Assembly: GCA_022494885.1 (NCBI GenBank)
Contig: JAGVSM010002634.1
Location: 62,001 to 126,000, forward strand
From: Micrasema longulum
Taxonomy: Eukaryota; Arthropoda; Insecta; Trichoptera; Brachycentridae
Length of the DNA stretch: 64,000 bases
Reading direction: 5' to 3'
Positions 1-11,853 of the stretch are shown here, one piece after another; the stretch's first letter is position 1, and each line of letters begins with the position of its first letter. Made by a program: the position numbers and the translations under genes. The notes under the pieces are model-generated. The model did not search any database. It saw nothing but the letters and a program-made list of their open reading frames with translations, and was not told the DNA's origin.

Positions 1-44
1 CGGTATCGTAGAGAAGTGATTCCATGATAGGTAGAGGCAGCTGA

Positions 45-120
45 GTTTTCATACAGAAAACTTAATTTTACTTTGTAGATAAAATTGAAGATAAATGTTA
101 ACTTCCCATTGTAATTGGGG
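45..120 (+). repeat. Fragment shared with 15.12-15.20 kb
   Basis: GAAAACTTAATTTTACTTTG, TAGATAAAATTG and ATTGTAATTGGGGCCC correspond to the right end of the possible MITE at 15.2 kb. A SINE fragment follows at once. Confidence 0.5.
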
Positions 121-259
121 CCCTAAACTGGCACCTGATGCGTAAGACTGATTCTCTTAACCTCCATGAAACAAAAAATATTGAGATACACTGCGATTGG
201 TGCACCAATTTAGTGCTCTATGCACCATTGGGAGCGGAAAGGGAAAGATGATGATGATT
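117..259 (+). mobile_element. SINE family 1, 3' half
   Basis: GGCCCTAAACTGGCACCTGA, then CTCTATGCACCATTGGGAGC and a GATGATGATGAT tail. The tRNA-like head is absent. Confidence 0.75.
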
Positions 260-410
260 TCAATTTTCAAAATATTAAATCAATAAATTTAATGTAAAAA
301 TGGGAAGTTTTTCGGTGGCCAAGGCGTACGGTCCGTATATAAAATATAATTATTAGTTACGATTACTTCGGGATGCATAAATTACGCTTATCGTTCTCTT
401 CATCTCTAAA

Positions 411-540
411 CAGTAGCACCAGCAATCCGGCGAGCCAGCATCCTGAAGGCCCTGGCTCGGGGCAACCGGCCGGCTGCTGCTGCCTCTCCGCTGTGCCTCG
501 GATTCCCCGCATTTCTGCTCGTAATTAAGCCACCACGACA
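411..540. other. GC-rich island of unknown origin
   Basis: About 130 bp with far higher GC than the surroundings (CCCTGGCTCGGGGCAACCGG; CTGCTGCTGCCTCTCCGCTG). It is preceded by CTCTAAACAG, a possible acceptor. After that AG one + frame stays open for about 65 codons (AIRRASILKALARGNRPAAA), and a - frame is also open. No family is recognised; an exon fragment, captured gene piece or repeat are all possible. Confidence 0.35.
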
Positions 541-769
541 GATCGATTCATTAACAAAACGTCAATTAAAAGTGCCAGAACTGAGCACGCATACATGGAA
601 ATTTACTCAAATTAAGGGGCAGGCTTAGAGTATCAACCTAATAGATTCGCCCATACGGCGAAAAACAATTCTTTGATAACGAACTTTACATTTCAGCAAT
701 ACAACGGGCCGTAGGTACTTGCGTTGAGAATATAGAAATATCAGTTTTTTTTTTAACATTTTTAAAGTA

Positions 770-1570
770 ATAATAATTATTATTATTTATTTATATATAT
801 GCTTAGTGGGCATTTTTAAGGACATATTTATACATAGAAAATGATTATAAAATAAAGTCAAAAACACAATAGTATATAGTAGACTTGGTGGGAGTGGAAG
901 CGGGAGAGAGGTGTTTATATCTGAATTTGATTCAGTGATCGTATTAAAAAAGACAACTTGTTATCAAAGAGAATATATTCATTTACATATACGCCCAATG
1001 GGTATTTTTAAGGACATATTTATACATAGAAAATGATTATAAAATAAAGTAAAAAACACAATAGTATATAGTAGACTTGGTGGGAGTGGAAGCTAAAGAG
1101 GTATATATAATTGAATTTGATTCAGTGATCGTATGAAAGAAGACAAATTGTTATCAAAGAAATCAAGATTAGTATGTTTGTTGGCAGACCTAAGAGTTCT
1201 GGGCATAGGGGAATGAAAACCATAGTTAGTTCTATGGTTATTGGTATGAAAGAGTAAGTTTTGTCTTCGGTTTCTAGTTTGGATTTTTAATTTAAATGAG
1301 CTCAGTAGTTCAGGCGCATCAAAGAGTGAGTTGAGAATTTTAAATAGGACTTGAAGGTCGTATTTATTTTGACGGTCTTGAAGAGAAGATATATTTTAGT
1401 TCATTTCTAACTAGTTGTACGTGTATTGGTCTCAGGATAAGCTCGACCTCCAGCCTATCTTTCTTATAAATCTATGTTGAACTGATTCAATATTTTTTAT
1501 GTGAACATCATAATATGGAGACCAGAAGTGAGGAGTTGGTAAAGAGAGAAGGAAAGAGGAAAGAGACCGG
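770..1570 (-). mobile_element. Antisense LINE C-terminal end with duplicated 3' UTR
   Basis: On the reverse strand 1560-1170 reads, with a few stops, KNIESVQHRFIRKI, then KYDLQVLFKILNSLFDAPEL and TNYGFHSPMPRTLRSANK. This is the C-terminus typical of Jockey/CR1-type LINE polyproteins. Its 3' UTR is present twice in tandem, with period 192 bp (about 780-971 and 972-1163). Confidence 0.7.
780..1163. repeat. Two-copy tandem repeat, 192-bp period
   Basis: The stretch from GGGCATTTTTAAGGACATAT through AGTAGACTTGGTGGGAGTGG to GATTCAGTGATCGTAT occurs twice at an offset of 192 bp, with few differences. It lies in the 3' UTR part of the antisense LINE. Confidence 0.85.
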
Positions 1571-1654
1571 AAAAAACCCTAATATTCATGTGATTACTTC
1601 GTATAACTGTTGTAATTGGCTTAGACCGTAATTTTATTAACACTTTGTATATAA

Positions 1655-1800
1655 CCACGCGTTGTGTCCCGGTGCCGTGTTTTCACGTGCTTTACCAGCT
1701 GTCTAAAAAAGTGCATTTTACTGACATTAAGTGACTTTTATTAGTACTTTTTCACTGCTGGTAAACCACGTGAAAACACGGGATCGGGATACAAAGCACA
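1655..1800. repeat. Palindromic MITE-like hairpin
   Basis: The left arm TTGTGTCCCGGTGCCGTGTT then TTCACGTGCTTTACCAGC pairs with the right arm GCTGGTAAACCACGTGAAAA then CACGGGATCGGGATACAA. The arms are about 38 nt and separated by about 57 nt, within which AAAAAGTGC/AGTACTTTTT can pair further. Confidence 0.75.
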
Positions 1801-2010
1801 ATAAAAGGAATGAGACCCTGTATATTTATTAATTTGTACTTTAACAATGTTTGTATCTTTTTTTTATACAGAATAATGTACAATAATATCCTGGGGTGTC
1901 AATAGTATACCGGGCCAAGGGAAACATTTTACAATAAGTAAAACATGCCTTATATTAGTTATTTTACAAAATTAACAAAATAATAAAATTAATACGTAGT
2001 TTATCTAATT

Positions 2011-2729
2011 AACTAACTAACTAACTAACTAACTAACCATCACGCCATTTCCCCAGAGGGGTAGGCAGAGAGGATAGAACGCTACACCACTCTGTCCTGG
2101 CACACTTCCTTTGCTTCCTTCACATTCATACATCTTCTCATGCACGCACGTCGATTATTCCGACTTTTCACATGACCACTTTCAAGAATTTGTTGTACTT
2201 GATCACGCCATGTCTTTCTCGGTCTTCCTCGACTTCTACAACCAGACACATTCGCATCATAAATCTTTTTAGCCGTTCTTTCATCATTCATTCGCTCCAC
2301 ATGACCGAACCATCGCAAAAGACCTTTCTTAATTTTGTCGATAATGCTTAACTCAGCCTTGCATTCTGCTCTAATTTCGACATTAGGGCACCTATCATAC
2401 ATTGTTTTTCCGCACATCCGCCTGAGGGATCGCATTTCAACAGCATTCAGTCTACTTTCGTCCCTTTTTTTCCAACTCCATGCTTCGCTTCCATACATTA
2501 GGGTTGGTACCAGAACTCCATTATGAACTGCTAATTTAGCCTCTTGCGATAGACACTTATTTGCTACGACAGACTTTAAGGCACCATTAACTCTGTTACT
2601 GGCACTAACCCTCCTTTCAATATCCTTGTCCATATTTCCATCTCTAGTAAACATACTACCCAGATATACAAATTCTTCGACCTGTTTCAAACTATCTCCA
2701 TTTACTACAATCTTACATTCAGTCATAGT
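2011..2729 (-). mobile_element. RTE-like non-LTR retrotransposon, C-terminal end
   Basis: The antisense ORF 2726-2082 (214 aa) starts within VNGDSLKQVEEFVYLGSMFT. It contains the post-RT region typical of RTE-like elements abundant in insect genomes (VPTLMYGSEAW, RRMCGKT, LLRWFGHVERM, RGRPRKTW). A Trp codon of the family has become TAG, but the frame continues to SAYPSGEMA and a second stop. The 3' end is the conserved hairpin followed by (TTAG)n, visible on the + strand as CTAA repeats at about 2013-2035. It is 5' truncated near 2729, as is usual for LINE copies. The RT catalytic core is absent. Confidence 0.88.
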
Positions 2730-4705
2730 TACATTTCTTATAATTAACCATAACCATTAATTATTAACCTAATTATAATTAACATAATAGCAATATAAAC
2801 AAAAATAATCATAAAAAACATTACCAATTGTGCGAACATTGCAATGTGGCTCTCCATAAAGGTCAATGTTGGCAAAACTATCATACAAAAATGATTTATT
2901 AAATTGTTTTAAATAAATATGAGAAGTTTCGATTGATTTAACCCAGTATTTTCATAATTATGACACTTTTAAGAAACCCTTCACAAAGCATAAAATTTCA
3001 CAAAAATTGGCCGGGCACAGGGTAAATTCTATGTGTATTTGGCCGGTGATCAAAGTGTCAATTAAAAAAAAAAGACTTTATTAGAAACAAGTGTGTTGAA
3101 TTGTATTAAATTTAGTTACAAAAATATGTTTCCACTGTGGTATTTATAAATTGAATACTATCAATTCAGACAATTATTATCATGATTTATTATAATCAAC
3201 AATTAAAATTATTAATTTGGTCGTTGTCATTTTAACACACCAAAACTAAGACTACCCCCCTTAACCAGACGAGATTTTTTATATCCAAATATCTTTACTG
3301 GGAGCCATCTGATTGATTTCTTTATCGAGATGTAAATATTGTAGTTAGTATTATCAATATAATGTAACATTTCTTTGGGAGTCAACGATAGATCAGTGTT
3401 CGGATAAACTAATCATTCGTTGCTTCCTACACGATTCGAGAGATTTAAAAATTCTTAAATTAATGATGTTTCTTATTCAAGAATTTGATATTAATGTCTC
3501 CTCAATTAAGAGTCAATGGTCAAAAGCAAAAACTAGCTCTTTGGCAGGAGTGTAGTTGGTACGTAAGAACCATTACGTTCACAAAAAAACAAATATACAT
3601 TGTTCAATAAGATTTTGAAGCGGGCTCCCTGAAACTGGCATCTTTTCGTACCCATATGAGAGGCTACCAGTGACCGACCAAAACAAGGTTTTCAGCCGAA
3701 ACTGAAATCGAATTTAGGCCTCTGTTCTAGTTTCGGCCACAACCGAAACTTATTTTTTTAAATATTTATTTTATTTCATTGGAAAGCCAACAGACATTTA
3801 TACATTTATAAGAATCAATTATACCATAAATACATATCATAAAGTCCAATTAGAAGCTTCCACATAATATTGTTATTGTAAATGTTGTCACAAAAATTAT
3901 ACATACCATAAAATAACTAATCATACAATACTTATAATATTACTAGAAATGTAAATGTAATACATATTATTCAAAATATATCTACTTTTGGATATTGGTC
4001 ACACAGTTGCACATTATAATATATAATACAACTATAGTTGACCATACAGTGTTTATTTATTATGTGCCAACATACAGAACTGAACATAACCTGCATAATA
4101 TAGGCTGCGGATTCAAGGCGCAACATCATAACTTGAATTGTTTTTGGAAATTTCACTTTTAAGGGAAGTTAAAGATATGTTATTCATATCAATACAATTT
4201 AATTTCTGATTACACATATGGCAGGTTCTATTTACAAATGAATTTTGAAAAGATTTAGTGGAACATTTAGAAATTTTAAAAAGAAATTACACACTGATTA
4301 CAATGGCCATGGAAATCTACGCGCCTATTTAAAACTTAGATTGTACTATAAAAATAACGACATAATTAATGTTAAAAGGTGTTTATATATGAAATAAAAA
4401 AGTAACCAAATGCATTTCAAATTAAATAACCTATATAAATTTTAATTGTCTGTACGTGATACTAATGTAATTAGGTGTGTAATTATTTTCGAACAACTTA
4501 ATAAAAATATATTAATTAAGACATTCATTGTAATTTATGGAGGTTATTAAATTCAATTATACGTTTTGAGTTTTAACACACCAATCCGCAAAAACAAAAG
4601 ATTTTGTGTTATCTTAGAGATAAACTCACTATTTAACCTAATTAATAACCTCGTCTAATTACTGTTAAATTAATATGACTGAGATTTTGTATGGAATTTA
4701 TTTAT
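2730..4705. other. No gene recognised
   Basis: AT-rich. 3650-3760 holds CCGAAACTGAAATCG and GTTTCGGCCACAACCGAAAC, a weakly palindromic stretch. The ORF at 3971-4156 has no recognisable motif. Confidence 0.5.
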
Positions 4706-5415
4706 TTCACAACAACAACACCAAACCATCACGCCGTTTCCCCGCAGGGGTAGGCAGAGAGGATATAACGCCATAACACTCTATCTTGACATACAGACCT
4801 CGCTTCCTCTACATTCATACATCTTCTCATGCACGCACGCCGATTATTCCTACTTTTGACATGTCCATCTTTAAGTATTTGATGGACTTGATCGTGCCAT
4901 GTCTTTCTAGGTCTTCCTCGTTTTCTGCATACATCAACATTTGCATCGTAGATCCTTTTAGCCGTTCTTTCGCTGTCCATTTGCTCTACATGTCCAAACC
5001 AACGCAGGACCCCTTTCTCGACTCTGTCGATAATGCATGTCTCAGCCTTACACACTTCACGGATCTCGACATTTGTGCACCTATCATACATCGTTTTACC
5101 ACACATTCGACTGAGGGATCGCATTTCGACAGCATTCAACCTACTTTCATCACTATTTTTCCAATTCCATACTTCACTCCCATACATTAGAGTTGGAACC
5201 AGAACTCCGTTGTGAACTGCTAGTTTAGCCTCCTGCGATAAACATTTGTTTGCCAAAGTAGATTTTAGTGCACCGTTCACCCTGTTCCCGGCACTCACCT
5301 TCCTTTCAATATCTTTCTCGGCCTTTCCGTCCCTAGTAAACATACTTCCCGGGTACACAAATTCCTCTACCTGATTCAGAATATCTCCGTTCACGCTGAT
5401 CTTACATTTAGTTTT
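4706..5415 (-). mobile_element. RTE-like non-LTR retrotransposon, second copy
   Basis: Antisense ORF 5427-4729. About 220 residues match the copy at 2.0 kb throughout (VEEFVYPGSMFTRDG, VPTLMYGSEVWNWKN, VLRWFGHVEQMDSERTAKR, RKRGRPRKTWHDQ). It is intact to the terminal SAYPCGETA and stop. The conserved 3' hairpin is followed by a TTG-rich tail (AACAACAACA on +). The first codons (MKQKKT) probably come from flanking DNA next to the 5' truncation near 5412. It lacks the RT core and cannot be autonomous. Confidence 0.88.
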
Positions 5416-5838
5416 TTTTTGTTTCATAATTTGGATGTCAAGTTCTTTCTTATTCTGTTTGGTGTATCAGGATTAGATATTGGTTGCGGTGATGATATTA
5501 ATTCCGACACTTAAGCGGTAACTTCCTATAGCAAGATAGCGGTACGAATATTTTTTTTTGTTGTTAGTTTATAGTGCGGATCACAGAAGACATCATTTGT
5601 TTTAAGGAAAAATACAGCTGTCAGTTTTATTTGAAAATGGAATTTGTGAACTGTTGCAATGCGGTAGGTACTGCCAGGCTGCTCAGGTTCCTACTTCTCA
5701 AGGAAAAGCCGACAACCAAAACATATAAATGGCAGTAAACATTCACGCGTAACCAGTCGTCAATACACTATAAAAAGAAAAACGTTAAGTATTCAAACAT
5801 GTTTGTCCCTATAAACTATTAAATAATAGTTTTGTTAA

Positions 5839-6407
5839 CTCTTAAAAGACTGTGGTAAATAATTCCTTTGCGCGCGGTGATGTAACATCGTGTTACTTCT
5901 AGTAAAAGACGGAATATTCTCAAGTTCAGACATTTTTTAAAAAAATATGGAGACATACCGTTTAATCCTTTTCCGTGATTTATGCAAAATAAACATATAA
6001 TTTAGCCCTGTTATAGCAAAATAAATTGAAAATCATAAATACACCGCTCATATTACGCGCGTGCGTCTCCCATCACTGTCATCAACCGATTGAAGACTGG
6101 ATCTGTTGTACACAGCACCCGCCATAGAACAGCGTCTTTGTCTTTCTTGTTATGAATTTTATCTTCGTGCTCTATTTTATACAGATGTGTTGCTGAATTA
6201 GCGTTAATTAATTCTTTGCGTAGCATGGATTAATATTTTTTGTATTAACATTCAGCATAGTTATACAAATTTTACTTTCCAAATCCGGTGTGAAAATGTC
6301 TATTTGAAGATTACAAAAAATATGAGTTCATCATTTAAAAAAATAAGATACATATATCAAGTCTTGTTTTCTATGTCAACTAGTGTGACATCATAGCTAC
6401 TCAAGAG
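5839..6407 (-). mobile_element. TTAA-flanked nonautonomous transposon (569 bp)
   Basis: Flanked by TTAA at 5835-5838 and 6408-6411, with ends CTCTTAAAAGACTG and CTACTCAAGAG (imperfect inverted repeats). The interior matches 8037-8616 in the opposite orientation (CATCACTGTCATCAACCGAT; GATGTAACATCGTGTTAC). TTAA duplications suggest the piggyBac superfamily. No transposase. Confidence 0.8.
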
Positions 6408-6411
6408 TTAA

Positions 6412-7595
6412 TAAACTATTTATTTATTTATAAATTTATTGCAAAAAAATATATTCATACGGGGAATCTATATAAACCAATTAATGTAAAATGAAAACGG
6501 AGCTTTCTCTGTTTATGATAGTCTCCATCTAACATGGCACAGCCTGTTATAAGATGGAGATTTTCTATCTTTAGAGCATAAGTAGACCTATACTAATAAA
6601 TATAACATAAAATAACATAACATATATAAATAATAACATAAAAAAGAAAAACTAAAACTACTTAATTATAAATACCTAGCTAATCAAATGTAAGAAATTA
6701 AAAACCGTTATTATACAAATATAAAGTATATACATATATATGTGCAAAGAATACATGGTACTCAAACATAAATAATTTAGTATGATATATAATAAAACAA
6801 ATATAAAGCAAGAAAATACATCAAAATATAAATAATAAGTGTACCAATTAGATAGTTTTTTTGATTTACATATATTTTTCGAAAAAATCTCTCGCTACAC
6901 TATTTATATGTGCAGTTAATAATGCATATGATATTCATTTAAAAAAAGGTTGATTCAATATTAAATATTCAATTTATAAATAAGTCCTACTATCTGACAC
7001 TGAACTGAACTAAAATAAGTATGTTTTTTTTCGATTTTAATTCCTCGTTCAGTTGATTAATTGCTCATTTGAAATTCTTCTAAATAGCCGACATTCACAG
7101 GACAATATTAAGTTCACTTTATCTTGCTGCGTACTATTTCGGGGCCTCTTATTTCGGATCCGTGATGAAGAAGTAATGCAGCTAGGCCTATTAACATGAC
7201 ACATATGAATGAAGACACATTCCTGGTACAAAGATACCGGGGCTTTTACATGAACACGTTAGCATTATGTCGAGTATGTTGTCACAAAGTAGTTAAATAG
7301 TCGTTTTATGGGCGCGAAATGGGCAAACAAGGTATACAGTATGCATAACTACTAGCATGTAAAGTATTAAGATATTTCAAATAAAATATAAATTCTAATA
7401 GCTTTTTTATAACCCCGGTATATAGCTACCTACGCCTAGGCATAGTGACGGAATGAGAATGGGAATACCTAGGTGTAACTTTATACCAGATTTATAAGTA
7501 AGGCTCGTGGGGACCAGAGAGTGAAAGACGAGGATGTGTCGTTGTCTATGGCCGCAGTGCCCAATGGACCTATATAAGGGCGCGTAAAAGTAGTG
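6412..7595. other. No gene recognised
   Basis: 6590-6850 is rich in AAATAACATA-like simple sequence. 7400-7560 is less AT-rich and unassigned. Confidence 0.5.
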
Positions 7596-7670
7596 CGGCG
7601 CGTAGTGTCTCAGACTTACGGCTCAAAGGTCCGTAATTCAAATCCCACTCCACAAGTCTACTATAAATTT
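7596..7670 (+). mobile_element. SINE family 2 head fragment
   Basis: GTAGTGTCTCAGACTTACGG, then TCAAAGGTCCGTAATTCAAA, TCCCACTCC: A-to-B-box part only, with substitutions. Confidence 0.55.
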
Positions 7671-8036
7671 CGTTTGGATTACAGGGAAAATGTAATTACT
7701 TTGATGTAGTTTGAATGCATTTATAGTATTTTTCAACGTATTTTATCTATAATTATAAAAGGAGTTCTTTTAATCAAATGCCAGTAACAGGTGCACGGAG
7801 GATAACAAGAAAAGCAGTTTCGAGTGTTTTTACGTAAGTTCCTGTATTTATTTCTCGTGAGGTTTTAAAACTAACAGTTTGAGATTTATTTATTAATTTA
7901 TTTTCCATTGTAAACAATATTAATAAAAAAACGTTACATTATACCTTAGATATTTACCTAACTATTCGTGTGGAATTAAAAGTTCAATCGTCAGTAATAT
8001 TACATCTGCTGGAATGACGCGAAGTGATGTTTCTAA

Positions 8037-8616
8037 CTCTTGTGAGGCTGTGATGTCACACTAGTTGACATGGGATGCAAGACTTGATATATCTCTATTA
8101 TTTCTGAAAATAATGAAGTCATATTTTTTTTAAATCTTCAAATGGACATTTTTACACCGGATTTGGAAAGTGAAATTTGTATAACTATGCTGTATGTTAA
8201 TACAAAAAATATTTATCCTTGCTGCGCGAAGAATGAATGTCCACTAATTCAGCGACACATATGTTTAAGAGAGAGCACGAAGATAGAACTCATAACAAGG
8301 AAGACAGAGACGCTGTTCTGTGGCGGGTATTGGGTAAAACAGATTCAGTCGTCAGTCGGTTGATGACAGTGATGGGGGACGCACGCGCGTAATATGAGTG
8401 GCATATTTATGATTTTTTATTTATGTTTCTACAACAGGGCTTAATTATATATTTATTTTCATAAATTATGGAAAAGCAATAATTAACCAACAGTATGTTT
8501 CAATGTTTTTTTTTTCAAATGTCTGAACTTTAGATAGATATTCCGTCTTCTACTAGTGGTAACACGATGTTACATCACCGCGCGCAAAGGGATTATTTCC
8601 TACAGTCTTTTAAGAG
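8037..8616 (+). mobile_element. TTAA-family nonautonomous transposon (580 bp)
   Basis: Ends CTCTTGTGAGG and CTTTTAAGAG. The flanking TTAA sites have drifted to CTAA and TCAA. It is a full-length partner of the 5.8-kb copy in inverted orientation, 1.6 kb away. The 73-aa ORF inside shows no family resemblance. Confidence 0.78.
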
Positions 8617-9639
8617 TCAATATCTGGCCCTATCTCTCGGATATGATTTTGTTGTTGTAATTTTAACTAGTCTATTAAGTAAAATATAATCAGGTAATGG
8701 AACGTGTATAGTTAGCGGCTGTTAGTTGTGCGTTGTGGTTTTGATGTCTTTATTTAAAACTCTTTTTATTTCACTTAATCAGTTTCAACGGTAAATTAAT
8801 GGCCTCTGTTACTAGAACATTCTAGGAGCTGATAGCTTTCGGAAACACATAAAACATAGATAACAGGGTTGCGCCAAACTTTAAATAAAAAAATGTATTT
8901 AAAAATAAAACCAAATGTGTCATGGATTACACATTTTTATCATACACAGTTTAGTGTATTTAATGGAACAAAACAAACTTCACTCTTTTTATACGCTATG
9001 TAAATGAATAGTTTAGAGTGGGTACTATAGTAAATTACTCAAATTAAAAGCTTAATTATAAATGTTCAATGAAGCAGTTCAAGTCCATATGTATTAGTGA
9101 TAAAAGGGAAATTCCAGATTTAGCGCTGGTTTTTTAAGTTATTAAATAATGTTCTTAACAGTCCCGAGTCCCGAACTTTTAAATTGTGTGAATTTTTATG
9201 TAAGACAACGTGGGACGGGACAAAATACTTCTTCTGCTGTTGATTTGCTCAAATAAATACTCACATATTTCACGGCTCCACGTGTTAGCAAACAGACATG
9301 GAAACATAGATTTATTTAATTTATCTTTATACAAATTAAAATCATTAATTTTTAATCACTTCTTTTCTAAATTATAAAACATGTACTAAGTATTTTACTT
9401 GTTTTACTGTTTATACTATGATAGCCTCTGTTACTTCAATATTTTTTATATTGTAACTCTTTAATTAATGTTAATTTGCTGCACACCTTTGTTATTTTTT
9501 TAAATTTAATTGTACTTTATTATTTCTCTTTTTTCTGTTGATTTTATTTTATGTATCTATACTTTCTATACTTGTGTACTCCAACAGGTCCAAAAAATTT
9601 TTAAATTAGAAATTTATTTAGGCCTTACCTTGTATGTGA
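8617..9639. other. No gene recognised
   Basis: No ORF above chance length and no repeat matched elsewhere in the window. Confidence 0.5.
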
Positions 9640-9740
9640 AATAGTTCGATCAGATGAGTCTCTTCACAGCAATAGAGGTATCATCTTTTTAACTTCACTA
9701 AAATCAACAGATAGAAGAGTTGAAGAAATATGTTGTTAGT
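9640..9740 (+). repeat. Foldback-like family fragment
   Basis: GAAATAGTTCGATCAGATGA then AACTTCACTAAAATCAACAG and ATAGAAGAGTTGAAGAAA. Diverged internal segment only. Confidence 0.5.
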
Positions 9741-10339
9741 TTTAAATCATGTACATGTAGGATTTATGGTGAGGTGGGGATCCTGCCCAAGTTGGAGTTG
9801 ACAGAAGAGGCGAGGTTGCGGTTTGAATACGTATTTATTACATTGCGAATAAATAATTAATGAAATTATGTCGAACGAATATTACGGCAATTGGGTGTTT
9901 AACTGGCTGTACTGGGACTCACTAAACTGACTGGGCGTGACCGCAGAATAAAATTTATTGAATTAAATTGAAAACGCTGAGTTTCTTCTTGAAGTCGTTA
10001 CACTGTATTTCAGGTCAAATAATTTAGAACGGGTGTGTGTCATCGATCAATGTCAAAACCTCACACATGTATTATTTACAATTTGTTTAAAAATGGGCCC
10101 AAAAAGATAAATATTTACTTTAATCAAAAAAACAGAAAGTTTTTTTTTATTAAAAAAAACAAATATTAAAATTTAATTTAATGTCTAAAAATTATGAAAT
10201 TAAAAAATAATAGTTGATGTGTTCTATGGAGGTAATAAAAAAAGGCCTTTATAATAAGAATTTTAAAAATACAAAAAATCTCTATCCAGTAATGTGCAAA
10301 TAATAAAAACACAAATAAATAAATAAAATTTCTAAATTT

Positions 10340-11080
10340 CTCGCAACCGAGGGAAAACATTTTTGCAAAGGCAGCATTGAAGTTAAGGCTTATGACCTGT
10401 CATTGGCTTATGAGGCTTTACACACTGTGTAACAATCACCATTTTGATTTGAGGAAATATTTATGTTTAAACATTGATATATCTTCAATTCTGCCATCTG
10501 TTGGCTTATTTATTATTCATTTATTTATTTATTAACGGACTTAGTTCATTAAAAAATGGCAAACACAAATCTTTAAAATACAAACAGGCACAATATAATA
10601 AAATACAAATAAAGAAATCAAAAGCTTGAACAAAAAAAATAAATAATCACTACCTCAAGACAAGATCTGGTCTATCCTAATGATTGTTTAAATCTAGAAA
10701 GACTGACACCAAATAAGTCCAGATCTTGTCTCGAAATTACTATCCGACACAATCGTGACATTGGTGCAGGGTGCAAGCAAGCCACATTTTGTGGTGTGCT
10801 GTTCAAGGAACAGTACATCATTATTTCGCAACCGGCGGATCGCAACATTGAATGCCACTTGTTCCAGTAGCGATGGTACATCAATGAAGCCATTTAGTAA
10901 ATTAAATATAAATATATAGTTAATGTTATTTTTATGTTTTGACTTTGACTTGTGAAGGAAAAGAGCTCGAAATTGATGTATGACTTTCATCTTGCTCAAT
11001 TGTTTCACCAGCAAGGCAACGCCTGAAAATACTTTTTAATTGACATATTTTTCTTATACCAGTTATTTTAATCAACAATA
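10340..11080 (-). repeat. Foldback-like family copy, split by LINE G and hit by a hAT element
   Basis: 10340-10510 (TTATGACCTGTCATTGGCTT; ACACTGTGTAACAATCACCA) and 10930-11080 (GAAGGAAAAGAGCTCG; GGCAACGCCTGAAAATAC) are the two halves of one copy. LINE G lies between them, and the hAT element at 11081 sits in its end block. Three insertions can be ordered. Confidence 0.65.
10515..10925 (-). mobile_element. LINE family G, C-terminal end (copy 1)
   Basis: Overlapping antisense frames read VAFNVAIRRLRNNDVLFLEQ, CTNVTIVSDSNFETRSG and DLFGVSLSRFKQSLG. Near the 3' end is a CAAGATCTGG...CCAGATCTTG inverted pair, and the end is AAGTCCGTTAATAAATAAAT. It splits a foldback-like repeat (10340-10510 and 10930-11080). 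Confidence 0.6.
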
Positions 11081-11845
11081 CATAGAATTAAGAATAGTCC
11101 AGAAGGAGCGTAGAATCATATTTGAATACATCGCACTATGTTGAAAAATCCCCCACACTATGCCCCACTTTCAACCGCGCGCATGCGTGAACTCACCGCG
11201 TCATGTTGCCAGATCGCGAATAATATAATCATAACACAAATTTAAGACATATTTTTTAAAAAAAAGCAATTTGTTAATTTTTCTAAAATTTTATTGTACA
11301 CGCGGAAACATTGATTGACACAACATAGTAGATAAGTAAAGGGTCATTTAATAAGAGTAATTTAATTAATGAACTTTAAAAAAAATCTTTTTTATCTTCC
11401 ATAAAACGAATATTTTTACGTCGTGTTAAATATTATTTGACGTTTTAAAGATAATGTTGTTTAATCCAAGAGGTTTAATTTTCATAAGTTATCTTATTAG
11501 ATGACCAAAGTAGCGTAAAAAATTTGACTACCCTGGCAACATTAACAAAATGTCCATTTTCTTTTCTTTAACGATCTGACAGATGGAAAAATAATTCAAT
11601 TTTTAAGTAATGCGTTTGCTACTTACACGTGCATTTGCTTATTACACATGAAATGTGATCCCATCCTGTTTGTTTAAGATCCCAGCCGTATTTCTATACT
11701 TTACGACACAACACGGCATGGTTGAACTGAGCGACGTCTACAAAGAAACTAATGAGTCAAAACGTAAAACGACTCCTTTAAGAGAACTTTAGTCGCCTTC
11801 TGTTTCATGCGCGTATGCGGTTTCCAGACTATTCTTAATTCTATG
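11081..11845 (+). mobile_element. hAT-like nonautonomous DNA transposon, complete copy (765 bp)
   Basis: The terminal inverted repeats are CATAGAATTAAGAATAGTCC (left) and GACTATTCTTAATTCTATG (right). A perfect 8-bp duplication CAACAATA flanks it (11073-11080 and 11846-11853). An 8-bp duplication fits the hAT superfamily. There is no transposase ORF. It inserted into a foldback-like repeat whose ATCAACAATATTTGGACAC continues across the site. Confidence 0.88.
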
Positions 11846-11853
11846 CAACAATA

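Noticed and set aside
780..1163. CRISPR-like or satellite array
   Set aside because: Only two units of 192 bp, no spacer pattern; best explained as a duplicated LINE 3' UTR.
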